Below are positions 1 to 5,407 of a stretch of DNA of 5,407 nt, piece by piece (position 1 is the stretch's first letter; every line of letters starts with the position of its first letter). Position numbers and translations under genes: made by a program. The notes below the pieces were generated by a model. It was not told where the DNA came from. It ran no database searches and saw only the letters and a program-made list of their open reading frames with translations. This DNA comes from Microbacteriaceae bacterium. GTDB taxonomy: Bacteria > Actinomycetota > Actinomycetes > Actinomycetales > Microbacteriaceae. Where the stretch lies: positions 1 to 5,407 of the forward strand of contig CANGJO010000066.1 in the NCBI GenBank assembly GCA_947454285.1, read 5' to 3'.

Positions 1-638
1 ACTTTGACGTTCAGGTGCACGGCACAGACCGCGTTCTTGACGCACTTCACAAGATCAAGTGGGAGATGGATGGCTCGCTAACCTTCCGTCGTTCATGTGC
101 ACACGGTGTTTGTGGTTCAGATGCAATGCGCATCAACGGCCGCAACCGTTTGGCATGTAAGACCCTGATCAAAGACCTAGACATCACTCAGCCAATTTAC
201 GTTGAGCCAATAAAGGGTCTAAACGTAGAGAAGGATCTTGTCGTTGACATGAACCCGTTCTACCAGGCTTACAAAGACATCAACCCATTCCTAATCGCTA
301 GCGACAAGCCAGCTAAGGAGCGTCTACAGTCTGCAGAGCAGCACTCAAAGTTTGAAGACACCACCAAGTGCATTCTTTGTGCAGCGTGTACTACTTCTTG
401 CCCAGTGTTCTGGACAGACGGTCAGTACTTTGGCCCAGCAGCAATCGTGAATGCACACCGCTTCATCTTTGACTCTCGTGACGAGGGTGCCGAGCTTCGT
501 CTTGACATCTTGAACGACAAAGAAGGTGTGTGGCGTTGCCGCACCACCTTCAACTGCACCGATGCCTGCCCTCGCGGAATTGAAGTTACAAAGGCCATCG
601 CAGAAGTGAAGCAAGCGATTCTTCGCGGTAAGGCTTAA
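1..638 (+). CDS. sdhB: Succinate dehydrogenase iron-sulfur subunit, 5'-truncated by the window edge
   Basis: SdhB carries electrons from the flavoprotein SdhA to the quinone site in membrane-bound complex II, linking the TCA cycle to respiration. The frame is already open at the left edge (first full codon at position 3), so the GTG at 15 is an internal Val. The 211 visible residues, compared with about 230-260 in the family, suggest that some 25-45 N-terminal residues are missing. Counting from the first full codon, the [2Fe-2S] site is Cys32, Cys37, Asp40, Cys52; Asp in the third position matches E. coli SdhB. The [4Fe-4S] site is Cys123, Cys126, Cys129 and Cys189. The [3Fe-4S] site is Cys133, Cys179 and Cys185. 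The motifs SCAHGVCGSD and CILCAACTTSCPVFW are diagnostic. The close relative fumarate reductase FrdB is less likely, because these motifs follow the SdhB pattern. sdhC, sdhD and sdhA are presumably upstream, outside the window. All cluster ligands are present, so the subunit looks functional. Confidence 0.96.
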   Translation, partial: FDVQVHGTDRVLDALHKIKWEMDGSLTFRRSCAHGVCGSDAMRINGRNRLACKTLIKDLDITQPIYVEPIKGLNVEKDLVVDMNPFYQAYKDINPFLIASDKPAKERLQSAEQHSKFEDTTKCILCAACTTSCPVFWTDGQYFGPAAIVNAHRFIFDSRDEGAELRLDILNDKEGVWRCRTTFNCTDACPRGIEVTKAIAEVKQAILRGKA

Positions 639-642
639 GAAA

Positions 643-1032
643 ATGCTTAGCCGTCGCGGCCTACTAGTTGCTATTGCAGCCGGTACGGCCGCGATTGGTT
701 TAACCGGGCTAAGTGAGGTTGCTGCCAACGCTGCCAAGACCTTCACCGTTTGCAAGACCAGTGCTGTTCCGGTTAAAGGCGGCAAAACTTTCTCTGTTGG
801 CGGCAAAAAGATTTTGATCACCCAGCCAAAAGCTGGCACCTTCAAAGCCTTCGTGGCAGTTTGTACTCACCAGGGTGGTGCGCTCAGCGGTGCCAGCAAT
901 AACGTGATCACTTGCCCACTTCACGGTGCAAGATTTGATGCAAGTACCGGTGCAGGTTCTCCTCCTGCGCAAATGCCACTGAGCAAAGTATCGGTGTCTG
1001 TTGCCGGCGGCAGCGTGAAAGTTAAGTTCTAA
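643..1032 (+). CDS. Small exported Rieske [2Fe-2S] protein with Tat-type signal
   Basis: This 129-residue protein is probably a one-electron carrier outside the membrane. Residues 3-7 (SRRGL) form a twin-arginine motif, followed by a hydrophobic stretch (residues 7-23) and an Ala-rich region with AxA at 28-30, suggesting Tat export of the folded, cluster-loaded protein. The first Rieske box is CTHQG (Cys74, His76) and the second is CPLHG (Cys91, His94): two Cys and two His ligands, as the family requires. The extra disulfide cysteines of bc1-type Rieske proteins (CTHLGC and CPCHG) are absent, so the potential may be lower or the fold stabilised differently; this is inference. There is no lipobox, and Cys37 lies outside the cluster motifs. 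ATG 643 is chosen because the Tat motif follows at once; a modest ribosome-binding sequence (GGTAAGG, 627-633) lies 9 bases upstream. It starts 4 bases after the sdhB stop, so the genes are probably cotranscribed. The family is clear, but the redox partner is not. Confidence 0.9.
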   Translation: MLSRRGLLVAIAAGTAAIGLTGLSEVAANAAKTFTVCKTSAVPVKGGKTFSVGGKKILITQPKAGTFKAFVAVCTHQGGALSGASNNVITCPLHGARFDASTGAGSPPAQMPLSKVSVSVAGGSVKVKF

Positions 1033-4000
1033 CTATTTAGACGTCTTGAATTGCACGGCCAGTTTTCGAGATGGCGTACCGATCAAGTTTGTTCGGGCAA
1101 TCACGGTCTTCACGCTCAATTTAGGGTTGATGGCCTTTAGGTAATTACAGGCCTGCTTCGCACGTCCTATGGCTGTCTGGGCGTCCCTCGGGGTGTTGTA
1201 AGAGTAAGACTGGTAGCCAACACAGGTCACCGCAACCGTTCCGGTAGTCATCTGAAGGGCACTGCGCAACTTAGCCTTGTCAGCGGCTTTAATTGCGGTG
1301 TGAGTTTGAATAAATCCAAGCACCCAAATAACTTTGGCCTTTGCGATGCCATTTGTGTAAACAAATGCGTCAATAACCTCCGCACTTGCCGATGAGCTCT
1401 TCACTGTCAGCGTGGCCGGGCCATCCGCGTTTCTCGGAGCAATGAACTTAATCAATGCATCCTTTACCGAGATAATCTTTGCCTTTATGCCACCCACAAG
1501 AACGGTCGTTACCCCGGTGAAATTCTTTCCAGTTATGGAAACAACTTGGCCGCCAACACTAGGAAGATTCTTCACACTCAAAGACAAAATTTGGATTGCC
1601 TTGGCGCCATTCGGTGCTAACTCGGTGCCTCCAGGCGTTGACGATCCACCAGAACCGCCACCAGAAGATGGCACGCCTGCCTTAGTGAAGGTGGCGGTTG
1701 CAGGCGAGCTGTATCCGGCATCATTCTTTGCCTTCACTTCAATTGGGTAGGTTCCGCTTGCTGTTGGGGCAGTAATTTCACAAAGGTTATCTAATGCGTT
1801 TGCCAAGCTGCATGTTGAACCATTGATTGTTACTCGGTACTCGCTTACTGGGTTTCCACCATCAGACTGCGGCACCGACCATGTAATTACAACCTTGCCT
1901 GCAACCTCAAGCACATCAACAGTTGCCGGGGCATCTGGCACGGTACGAGGCGTTTCCTTAACTTCTGCCGTGTTTGAAGTTAGCGAGGCCGTGTTAGCTG
2001 TAGTCACCGTGACGATTTTCACGTCGTACGATTCACCGTTTATTAGGCCGGTGATTGTGTAGTTAGTCGGGCTTTGGCTCTGAACATTAATGTAACTGCT
2101 TGGGTAACTTGAAACCGAAGAGCGCTTGTAGAAGATTCTGTAAGAGTCAAAGGTTCCGCCACCAAGTGAGATCGGGTCTTCCCAGGTCAAAGCAATTGTC
2201 GTGTTGTCTGGCACAGCCGTGAATGCACTAACGGCCGCCGGGTTCGTGGCTGGCACTCGAGCTGCCGCAAGATCGCTAAAGATACCTGCACCGGCCAGTG
2301 TGATTGCTGCGACCTTTACCTGATAACTTGTGCCATTGGTTAGTCCTGAAATCGTGCAAGTCTGTGTTGAACCCGCATCCACAGCACATGCAGAGGTTGA
2401 TTCAACTCCCCCAGCGAACACAGCATCAACTCGGTAGGCAGTGATTGGTGAACCACCAGAGTATGAAGGCTTGATGAACGCTGCGGTGATTGACTGGTGA
2501 CCTGCAGATACAGAAGTGATGTAAGGCTGACTTGCCTGATCTGGCAGGACTGTAAATACCTTGCTAATTGTTGACGCTGCAGCCACAGCAGCGCTACCCG
2601 ACTGACTCACTTCAATCTCGCAGGTTCCCGCTGCAAGTAACTGCACGATTCCACTTGTTGAAACGCTACAAGCACTATTGGTCGTTGCTGACCCAATTGC
2701 ATAACTTGGAGTCAAAGTGGCTTCAGTGGTTGAGGCATCGGCAAAGAATGCTGGTGAACCATAAGTCTTCGCGGTCATACTTTGTATTGCTGAAGCAAAG
2801 CTTAGAGTTTGGTTTCTCTGGCCAACATTGATTGTTTGGGTTTTGTTTGCATCACTGAAATTGGTTCTCGTTGCCGAAGCACGAATAACACAGTCACCAC
2901 TCGCATTAAAAGTGACCTGTCCGCCAGATACGGTACAGCTGCCAGAAACAATCGTAAAGGTTGGAGAAGCGCCAGAAGTAGAAGTGGCCGTTACGTTATA
3001 AGTGTCTCCGGCGAGCGGTGTTGAGGGCACTTGAGAGGTGAAAGACACCGATTGAGAAGCGGGTCCAACTATTACTGTTTTCAAAACCCACGCAGGGTGG
3101 TAGTTCGTAGATTGTTGCTTCTCAACCAAAATATTGCATGTTCCAACACCAACGGCAGTGACTCTGATTCCACTAACGGTACATGCTGCCGTATTCTGGC
3201 TCGTAATTACTATTGCACCATTGCCAGAACCACCAGCATAAGAAACATCAAAAGATTGACCAAAGATTAACGAGTTTTGTGATTTCCAAACTAGCGGCAC
3301 CTGCGCGGCACGCGAAGTGATGATCCACACCAGTGGACTGTCTTCAGATGAGTAGTCACCGTCAGCGACCTTCGTTGCAATAACTTTGCATGGCCTTCCA
3401 GCATCTGGAATCAAGAGTGTTGTGTTCACCACTGAACACTCTGAATCGTTGGTTAGTGAATAAACCACCTGGCCTGTACCCGAACCACCTGTGGTCTGCA
3501 ATGTCAATGAACCGCCCACTGTATAAGTAAGAGTCGCCGCCCTTGATGGACTTGAAATCCAAGTAACAGACTCTGCAACTGTCAGCTCTAACGGAGCCTG
3601 CGAGTTCTTGATCGGTGAAGCACTCAGACTCGATGACTCAACACCAGGAATGTCACTGTAAGCCCTAATCTTCACGCTGTAAGAAACGGCGTTTTGAAGG
3701 CCAGAAATTACTTGCGGAGATGAAGTACCTGTAAAGTCAATCCACGTTCCACCGTTTAGCGAGTACTGGTACTTGGTGATGTTCGAGCCACCGGTGGTTC
3801 CCACTCCAGTTCCACTACCGCCAGTTGCTGTTGCCCAGGAGACAGAAATCTCTTTGAAGCCGGCAGTTACGGCAAAGGAAGCGGGCGCCCCAGGTGCAGC
3901 CCTTGGTATGGCGGACACGCTGCTTGATGCTGTACCGGAAAGCGTATTTACGGCACGAAGGTAAACCGTATACAGCGTTCCATTTGTCAAACCTGAAATC

Positions 4001-5407
4001 GTTTGAGTCGTTGCCGAGCTGTTAGTTGCAAAGTCGCTCCAAGTAGTTGCATCAAAGGAGTATTGGTATTTCACGATTGCGCTACCGGTGTTTGTCGCAG
4101 CAGTGAATGAGACGGCCAAGGTTCTATCGCCACGCTCAAGCGTGAGATTCGTCGGAGCACCAGGAGCAACATCTGGCGTCACCGCATCTGTTGCTGCAGA
4201 AGCCAGCCCGTTTCCTAATGCGTTAGAAGCAAAAACGGTAAAGGTGTAGGCGACTCCGTTGGTCAGCCCAGTTACATCACATGACGTTGATCCGGTCGTG
4301 GTGCAAGTTAGCGAACCTGGATTAGATGTCACGGTATAGCCAAGAATTGCTGAGCCGCCGTTGTCTGAAGCTGCCATCCAAGAAACCGTTGCCTTGCCTG
4401 CTCCAGCAACCGCTGTGGGTTGACCCGCCGGGCTTCCTGGCAAGACATTTGGCGTGGCACTTTGTGCAGTTGACCATGCGCTCTGAAGTGAATTTGCTGT
4501 GGCAAGTTGCACTGTGTACTGGGTGCCATTTACCAACCTTGGTGTGCCAACTTCATTTTGTATCCGAATAGTTAATGGAGATGTCAAAGTTGAGGTTGTG
4601 GCCCAAGAAGTTCCACCGTTCATAGTCGACAGCAAAGCTGAAACTGCAGAGCCGCCGTTACTGGCCGGAAGCGTGAAGTAAACCTTCAGCTCCCTGTCGC
4701 CCGCAACGATGCTTGTGATTATCGGGGCACTTGGTGCTACATCTGGCTTGCGAGTCAGGGTTCCCGAAAATGCAGAATCTCCGAGAGCATTTGTGGCCTT
4801 CACCTTGACGGTGTAATTAGTGCCGTTTGTTAGGCCAGTCAGGTCGCAAGTAAGGTTCGAGGTTACACAAGTGAATCCACCAGCCGAAGTTGAAACGGTA
4901 TAGCCAGTAATTGCTGAGCCACCATTGCTTGCGGGTGCCTGCCAAGAGACAGTAATAGTGCCATTTCCTATGACAGCAGTCGATAGCGTTGGGGCGTCCG
5001 GAACAGTTGCTGGAATTACGGCAGCGGATGCCACAGAAGCCGAGCTGGTTCCTTCAGCATTTGTTGCTGTAACAGTGAAGGTGTAGCTGGTTCCATTCGT
5101 CAACCCAGTCACATCGCAAGTAGTTGCACCAGTGGTCGCACAAGTAAATGAACCAGGGCTTGAAGTGACTGTGTAACCAGATATAGAAAGTCCACCATTA
5201 TTGCTAGACGCAGTCCAAGAAACCGATACCTGAGTATTCCCTCGAACCGCAGCTGCATTTGTAGGAGCAGTTGGAACAGTTGCCGGAATTACAGCGGCCG
5301 ACGCCACCGAAGCCGAGCTGGTTCCAACAGCGTTTGTTGCCGTCACGGTAAAGGTGTAGCTGGTTCCATTAGTCAGTCCAGTGACATCACAGGTAGTTGC
5401 ACCTGTC
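1033..5407 (-). CDS. Giant FN3/Ig-like repeat surface protein with IPT/TIG and OmpA-like C-terminus, 5' end outside the window
   Basis: The frame stays open to the right edge. The GTG at 5346 is an internal Val of an FN3 strand, and 20 further in-frame codons precede it. The 1457 visible residues (numbered from codon 5406-5404) contain part of one FN3 domain (1-45), FN3 1-6 (46-600), four Cys-pair Ig/MBG-like repeats (601-955), FN3 7-9 (956-1244), a Gly/Ser linker (1245-1265), an IPT/TIG domain (1266-1353) and an OmpA-like domain (1354-1457). Most FN3 units carry the GLTNGxxY hallmark before the F strand. Composition is rich in Thr, Ser, Gly, Ala and Val, with cysteines in pairs, as in exported multidomain stalks. 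No sortase motif or transmembrane helix is seen at the C-terminus, so anchoring may be through the OmpA-like domain or the unseen N-terminus. A role in adhesion, matrix formation or polysaccharide contact is typical for such proteins but is inference here; no catalytic domain is visible. The TAG stop directly abuts the Rieske stop on the other strand. Confidence 0.93.
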   Translation of the reverse strand, partial: TGATTCDVTGLTNGTSYTFTVTATNAVGTSSASVASAAVIPATVPTAPTNAAAVRGNTQVSVSWTASSNNGGLSISGYTVTSSPGSFTCATTGATTCDVTGLTNGTSYTFTVTATNAEGTSSASVASAAVIPATVPDAPTLSTAVIGNGTITVSWQAPASNGGSAITGYTVSTSAGGFTCVTSNLTCDLTGLTNGTNYTVKVKATNALGDSAFSGTLTRKPDVAPSAPIITSIVAGDRELKVYFTLPASNGGSAVSALLSTMNGGTSWATTSTLTSPLTIRIQNEVGTPRLVNGTQYTVQLATANSLQSAWSTAQSATPNVLPGSPAGQPTAVAGAGKATVSWMAASDNGGSAILGYTVTSNPGSLTCTTTGSTSCDVTGLTNGVAYTFTVFASNALGNGLASAATDAVTPDVAPGAPTNLTLERGDRTLAVSFTAATNTGSAIVKYQYSFDATTWSDFATNSSATTQTISGLTNGTLYTVYLRAVNTLSGTASSSVSAIPRAAPGAPASFAVTAGFKEISVSWATATGGSGTGVGTTGGSNITKYQYSLNGGTWIDFTGTSSPQVISGLQNAVSYSVKIRAYSDIPGVESSSLSASPIKNSQAPLELTVAESVTWISSPSRAATLTYTVGGSLTLQTTGGSGTGQVVYSLTNDSECSVVNTTLLIPDAGRPCKVIATKVADGDYSSEDSPLVWIITSRAAQVPLVWKSQNSLIFGQSFDVSYAGGSGNGAIVITSQNTAACTVSGIRVTAVGVGTCNILVEKQQSTNYHPAWVLKTVIVGPASQSVSFTSQVPSTPLAGDTYNVTATSTSGASPTFTIVSGSCTVSGGQVTFNASGDCVIRASATRTNFSDANKTQTINVGQRNQTLSFASAIQSMTAKTYGSPAFFADASTTEATLTPSYAIGSATTNSACSVSTSGIVQLLAAGTCEIEVSQSGSAAVAAASTISKVFTVLPDQASQPYITSVSAGHQSITAAFIKPSYSGGSPITAYRVDAVFAGGVESTSACAVDAGSTQTCTISGLTNGTSYQVKVAAITLAGAGIFSDLAAARVPATNPAAVSAFTAVPDNTTIALTWEDPISLGGGTFDSYRIFYKRSSVSSYPSSYINVQSQSPTNYTITGLINGESYDVKIVTVTTANTASLTSNTAEVKETPRTVPDAPATVDVLEVAGKVVITWSVPQSDGGNPVSEYRVTINGSTCSLANALDNLCEITAPTASGTYPIEVKAKNDAGYSSPATATFTKAGVPSSGGGSGGSSTPGGTELAPNGAKAIQILSLSVKNLPSVGGQVVSITGKNFTGVTTVLVGGIKAKIISVKDALIKFIAPRNADGPATLTVKSSSASAEVIDAFVYTNGIAKAKVIWVLGFIQTHTAIKAADKAKLRSALQMTTGTVAVTCVGYQSYSYNTPRDAQTAIGRAKQACNYLKAINPKLSVKTVIARTNLIGTPSRKLAVQFKTSK
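1036..1347 (-). other. Divergent OmpA-like C-terminal domain of the giant protein
   Basis: The last 104 residues show a strand-helix-strand-helix-strand order. First come a hydrophobic strand (KVIWVLGFIQ) and a Lys/Ala helix, then VAVTCVGYQSYSYNT, which corresponds to the v-x-v-x-G-h-T-D strand of OmpA-like domains. A helix with RDAQ...GRAKQACNYL follows, matching the LSxxRAxxVxxYL helix, and the domain ends in a PSRKLAVQF strand. Arg1415 (numbered from the window edge) aligns with the conserved peptidoglycan-contacting Arg of OmpA, but the usual Asp of GHTD is not seen. Cys1395 and Cys1420 could form a disulfide. Peptidoglycan binding is possible but unproved. The assignment is from pattern, not a search. 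Confidence 0.55.
1348..1611 (-). other. IPT/TIG (Ig-like) domain of the giant protein
   Basis: About 88 residues with the pattern expected of IPT/TIG domains: a start of the type L-P-S-V-G-G-Q, then VVSITGKNFTGVTTVLVGG, in which the GKNF turn and the V-x-V-GG strand are the hallmarks, followed by IKFIAPRNADGPATLTV and a closing AFVY strand. These domains serve as structural or ligand-binding Ig folds. There are no cysteines in it. Confidence 0.8.
1612..1674 (-). other. Gly/Ser-rich linker in the giant protein
   Basis: Twenty-one residues dominated by Gly, Ser, Pro and Thr (containing SSGGGSGGSSTPGG) separate the last FN3 domain from the IPT/TIG domain. This is a flexible hinge by composition, with no predicted secondary structure. 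Confidence 0.75.
1675..2541 (-). repeat. Second block of three FN3 domains
   Basis: Units are at about 2239-2541, 1936-2238 and 1675-1935. The first has GLTNGTSY and a C-x9-C pair (Cys1007/1017, numbered from the window edge). The second has GLINGESY and no cysteine. The third keeps the start of an FN3 domain (VVITWSVPQSDGG, then YRV) and a C-x9-C pair (Cys1199/1209), but replaces the GLTNG turn with a shorter SGTYPIEVKAKN segment. They are more diverged from one another than the units near the right edge, suggesting older duplications. Confidence 0.8.
2542..3606 (-). repeat. Four Ig/MBG-like repeats, each with a cysteine pair
   Basis: Between the two FN3 blocks lie four units of about 80-100 residues at 3307-3606, 3061-3306, 2821-3060 and 2542-2820. 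They lack the FN3 GLTNG motif. Each has a CxV or CTVSG strand followed 14-15 residues later by a second cysteine in a GTC- or GDC-like turn: Cys657/673, 742/757, 824/839 and 913/929, numbered from the window edge. Phrases such as QSVSFTSQVP, QTLSFAS and KTYGSPAFF resemble the Ig-like/MBG repeats common in bacterial surface proteins. The family assignment rests on motif memory and is less certain than the FN3 calls. Confidence 0.7.
3607..5407 (-). repeat. N-terminal visible block of FN3 repeats (one partial and six complete)
   Basis: Units of about 89-98 residues follow one another, usually joined by short Pro-rich linkers such as PATVP, PDVAP and PRAAP. Approximate units are 5272-5407 (partial), 4999-5271, 4732-4998, 4438-4731, 4162-4437, 3892-4161 and 3607-3891. 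Two subtypes can be told apart. Units 1, 2 and 4 have a cysteine pair (C-x6/7-C) in the hairpin just before GLTNG; the partial unit shows the second cysteine of such a pair. Units 5 and 6 instead have a KYQYS...W motif and no cysteine. Unit 3 has neither pattern and a longer middle loop. Unit 6 has a Gly-rich loop insertion near its start. Boundaries are estimates from the linkers and the hallmark motifs. Confidence 0.85.
4999..5407 (-). repeat. 273-bp tandem repeat (91-residue FN3 unit), one and a half copies visible
   Basis: Bases 5006-5134 and 5279-5407 align without gaps at an offset of 273 bases (91 codons). I count 21 differences in 129 bases. Only two of them, in one codon (Val versus Glu after TNA), change the protein. 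The array may continue beyond the right edge. This is the best-conserved repeat pair in the window; other FN3 units are more divergent. Confidence 0.85.

Noticed and set aside
15..17. GTG as a possible start of sdhB
   Set aside because: The frame is open upstream to the window edge (reading FDVQ before it), and SdhB proteins need additional N-terminal residues before this point.
345..845. 166-codon open frame on the - strand across the end of sdhB and the start of the Rieske gene
   Set aside because: It lies opposite two well-supported genes, shows no recognisable domain and has no ribosome-binding context; it is a shadow frame.
709..972. 87-codon open frame on the - strand opposite the Rieske gene
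   Set aside because: It lies entirely inside the Rieske gene, has no recognisable features, and the Rieske motifs fix the coding frame on the + strand.
1020..1041. Possible bidirectional terminator between the convergent genes
   Set aside because: Only five-pair A/T-rich inverted repeats are present, with no GC-rich stem followed by a T run; too weak to annotate.
1412..4681. Several + strand open frames of 60-112 codons opposite the giant gene
   Set aside because: They lie antisense to a continuous FN3/Ig/IPT reading frame with strong protein motifs; their translations show no domain or consistent start context.
5344..5346. GTG as a possible start of the giant protein
   Set aside because: It encodes a Val inside the FN3 motif TFTVTATN, and the same motif continues upstream in frame to the window edge.
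3607..5407. Periodic repeats that might suggest a CRISPR or satellite array
   Set aside because: The period of about 270 bases, the open reading frame and the FN3 motifs explain the repetition as protein domains.

Overview
The window holds the 3' end of a respiratory operon and, facing it, the 3' part of a very long gene for a repeat-rich, probably cell-surface or secreted protein. Three protein-coding genes fill all 5407 bases. No RNA gene, insertion sequence, CRISPR array or clear terminator was seen. The host is probably an actinobacterium of moderate GC (near 50% by eye). The evidence is the close match of the iron-sulfur subunit to actinobacterial SdhB as I remember that family, the Tat-type Rieske protein, and the disulfide-bearing FN3 repeats common in actinobacterial surface proteins. 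Freshwater Microbacteriaceae (Rhodoluna/Aquiluna-like) or Nanopelagicales would fit, but the sequence alone does not decide between them.

Left part, + strand (1-1032). The window opens inside sdhB, the iron-sulfur subunit of succinate dehydrogenase (complex II), with all three cluster-binding sites intact. Four bases after its stop begins a small exported Rieske [2Fe-2S] protein with a twin-arginine signal. The spacing suggests one transcript. The Rieske protein's redox partner is unknown.

Right part, - strand (1033-5407). One reading frame runs open from the right edge to a stop that touches the Rieske stop codon. The visible 1457 residues are the C-terminal part of a modular protein. In order they are: part of one FN3 domain, six complete FN3 domains, four Ig/MBG-like repeats each with a cysteine pair, three more FN3 domains, a Gly/Ser linker, an IPT/TIG domain, and a divergent OmpA-like C-terminal domain. 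Cysteines come in pairs throughout, as expected for a protein folded outside the cytoplasm. The N-terminus, signal peptide and promoter lie beyond the right edge.

The two transcription units converge with no bases between their stop codons, so any read-through would make antisense RNA to the other gene. I found no evidence of a wholly new biological system. The points most worth a second look are the architecture and anchoring of the giant protein, the tandem FN3 units that differ in DNA but hardly in protein, and the Rieske gene coupled to sdhB.
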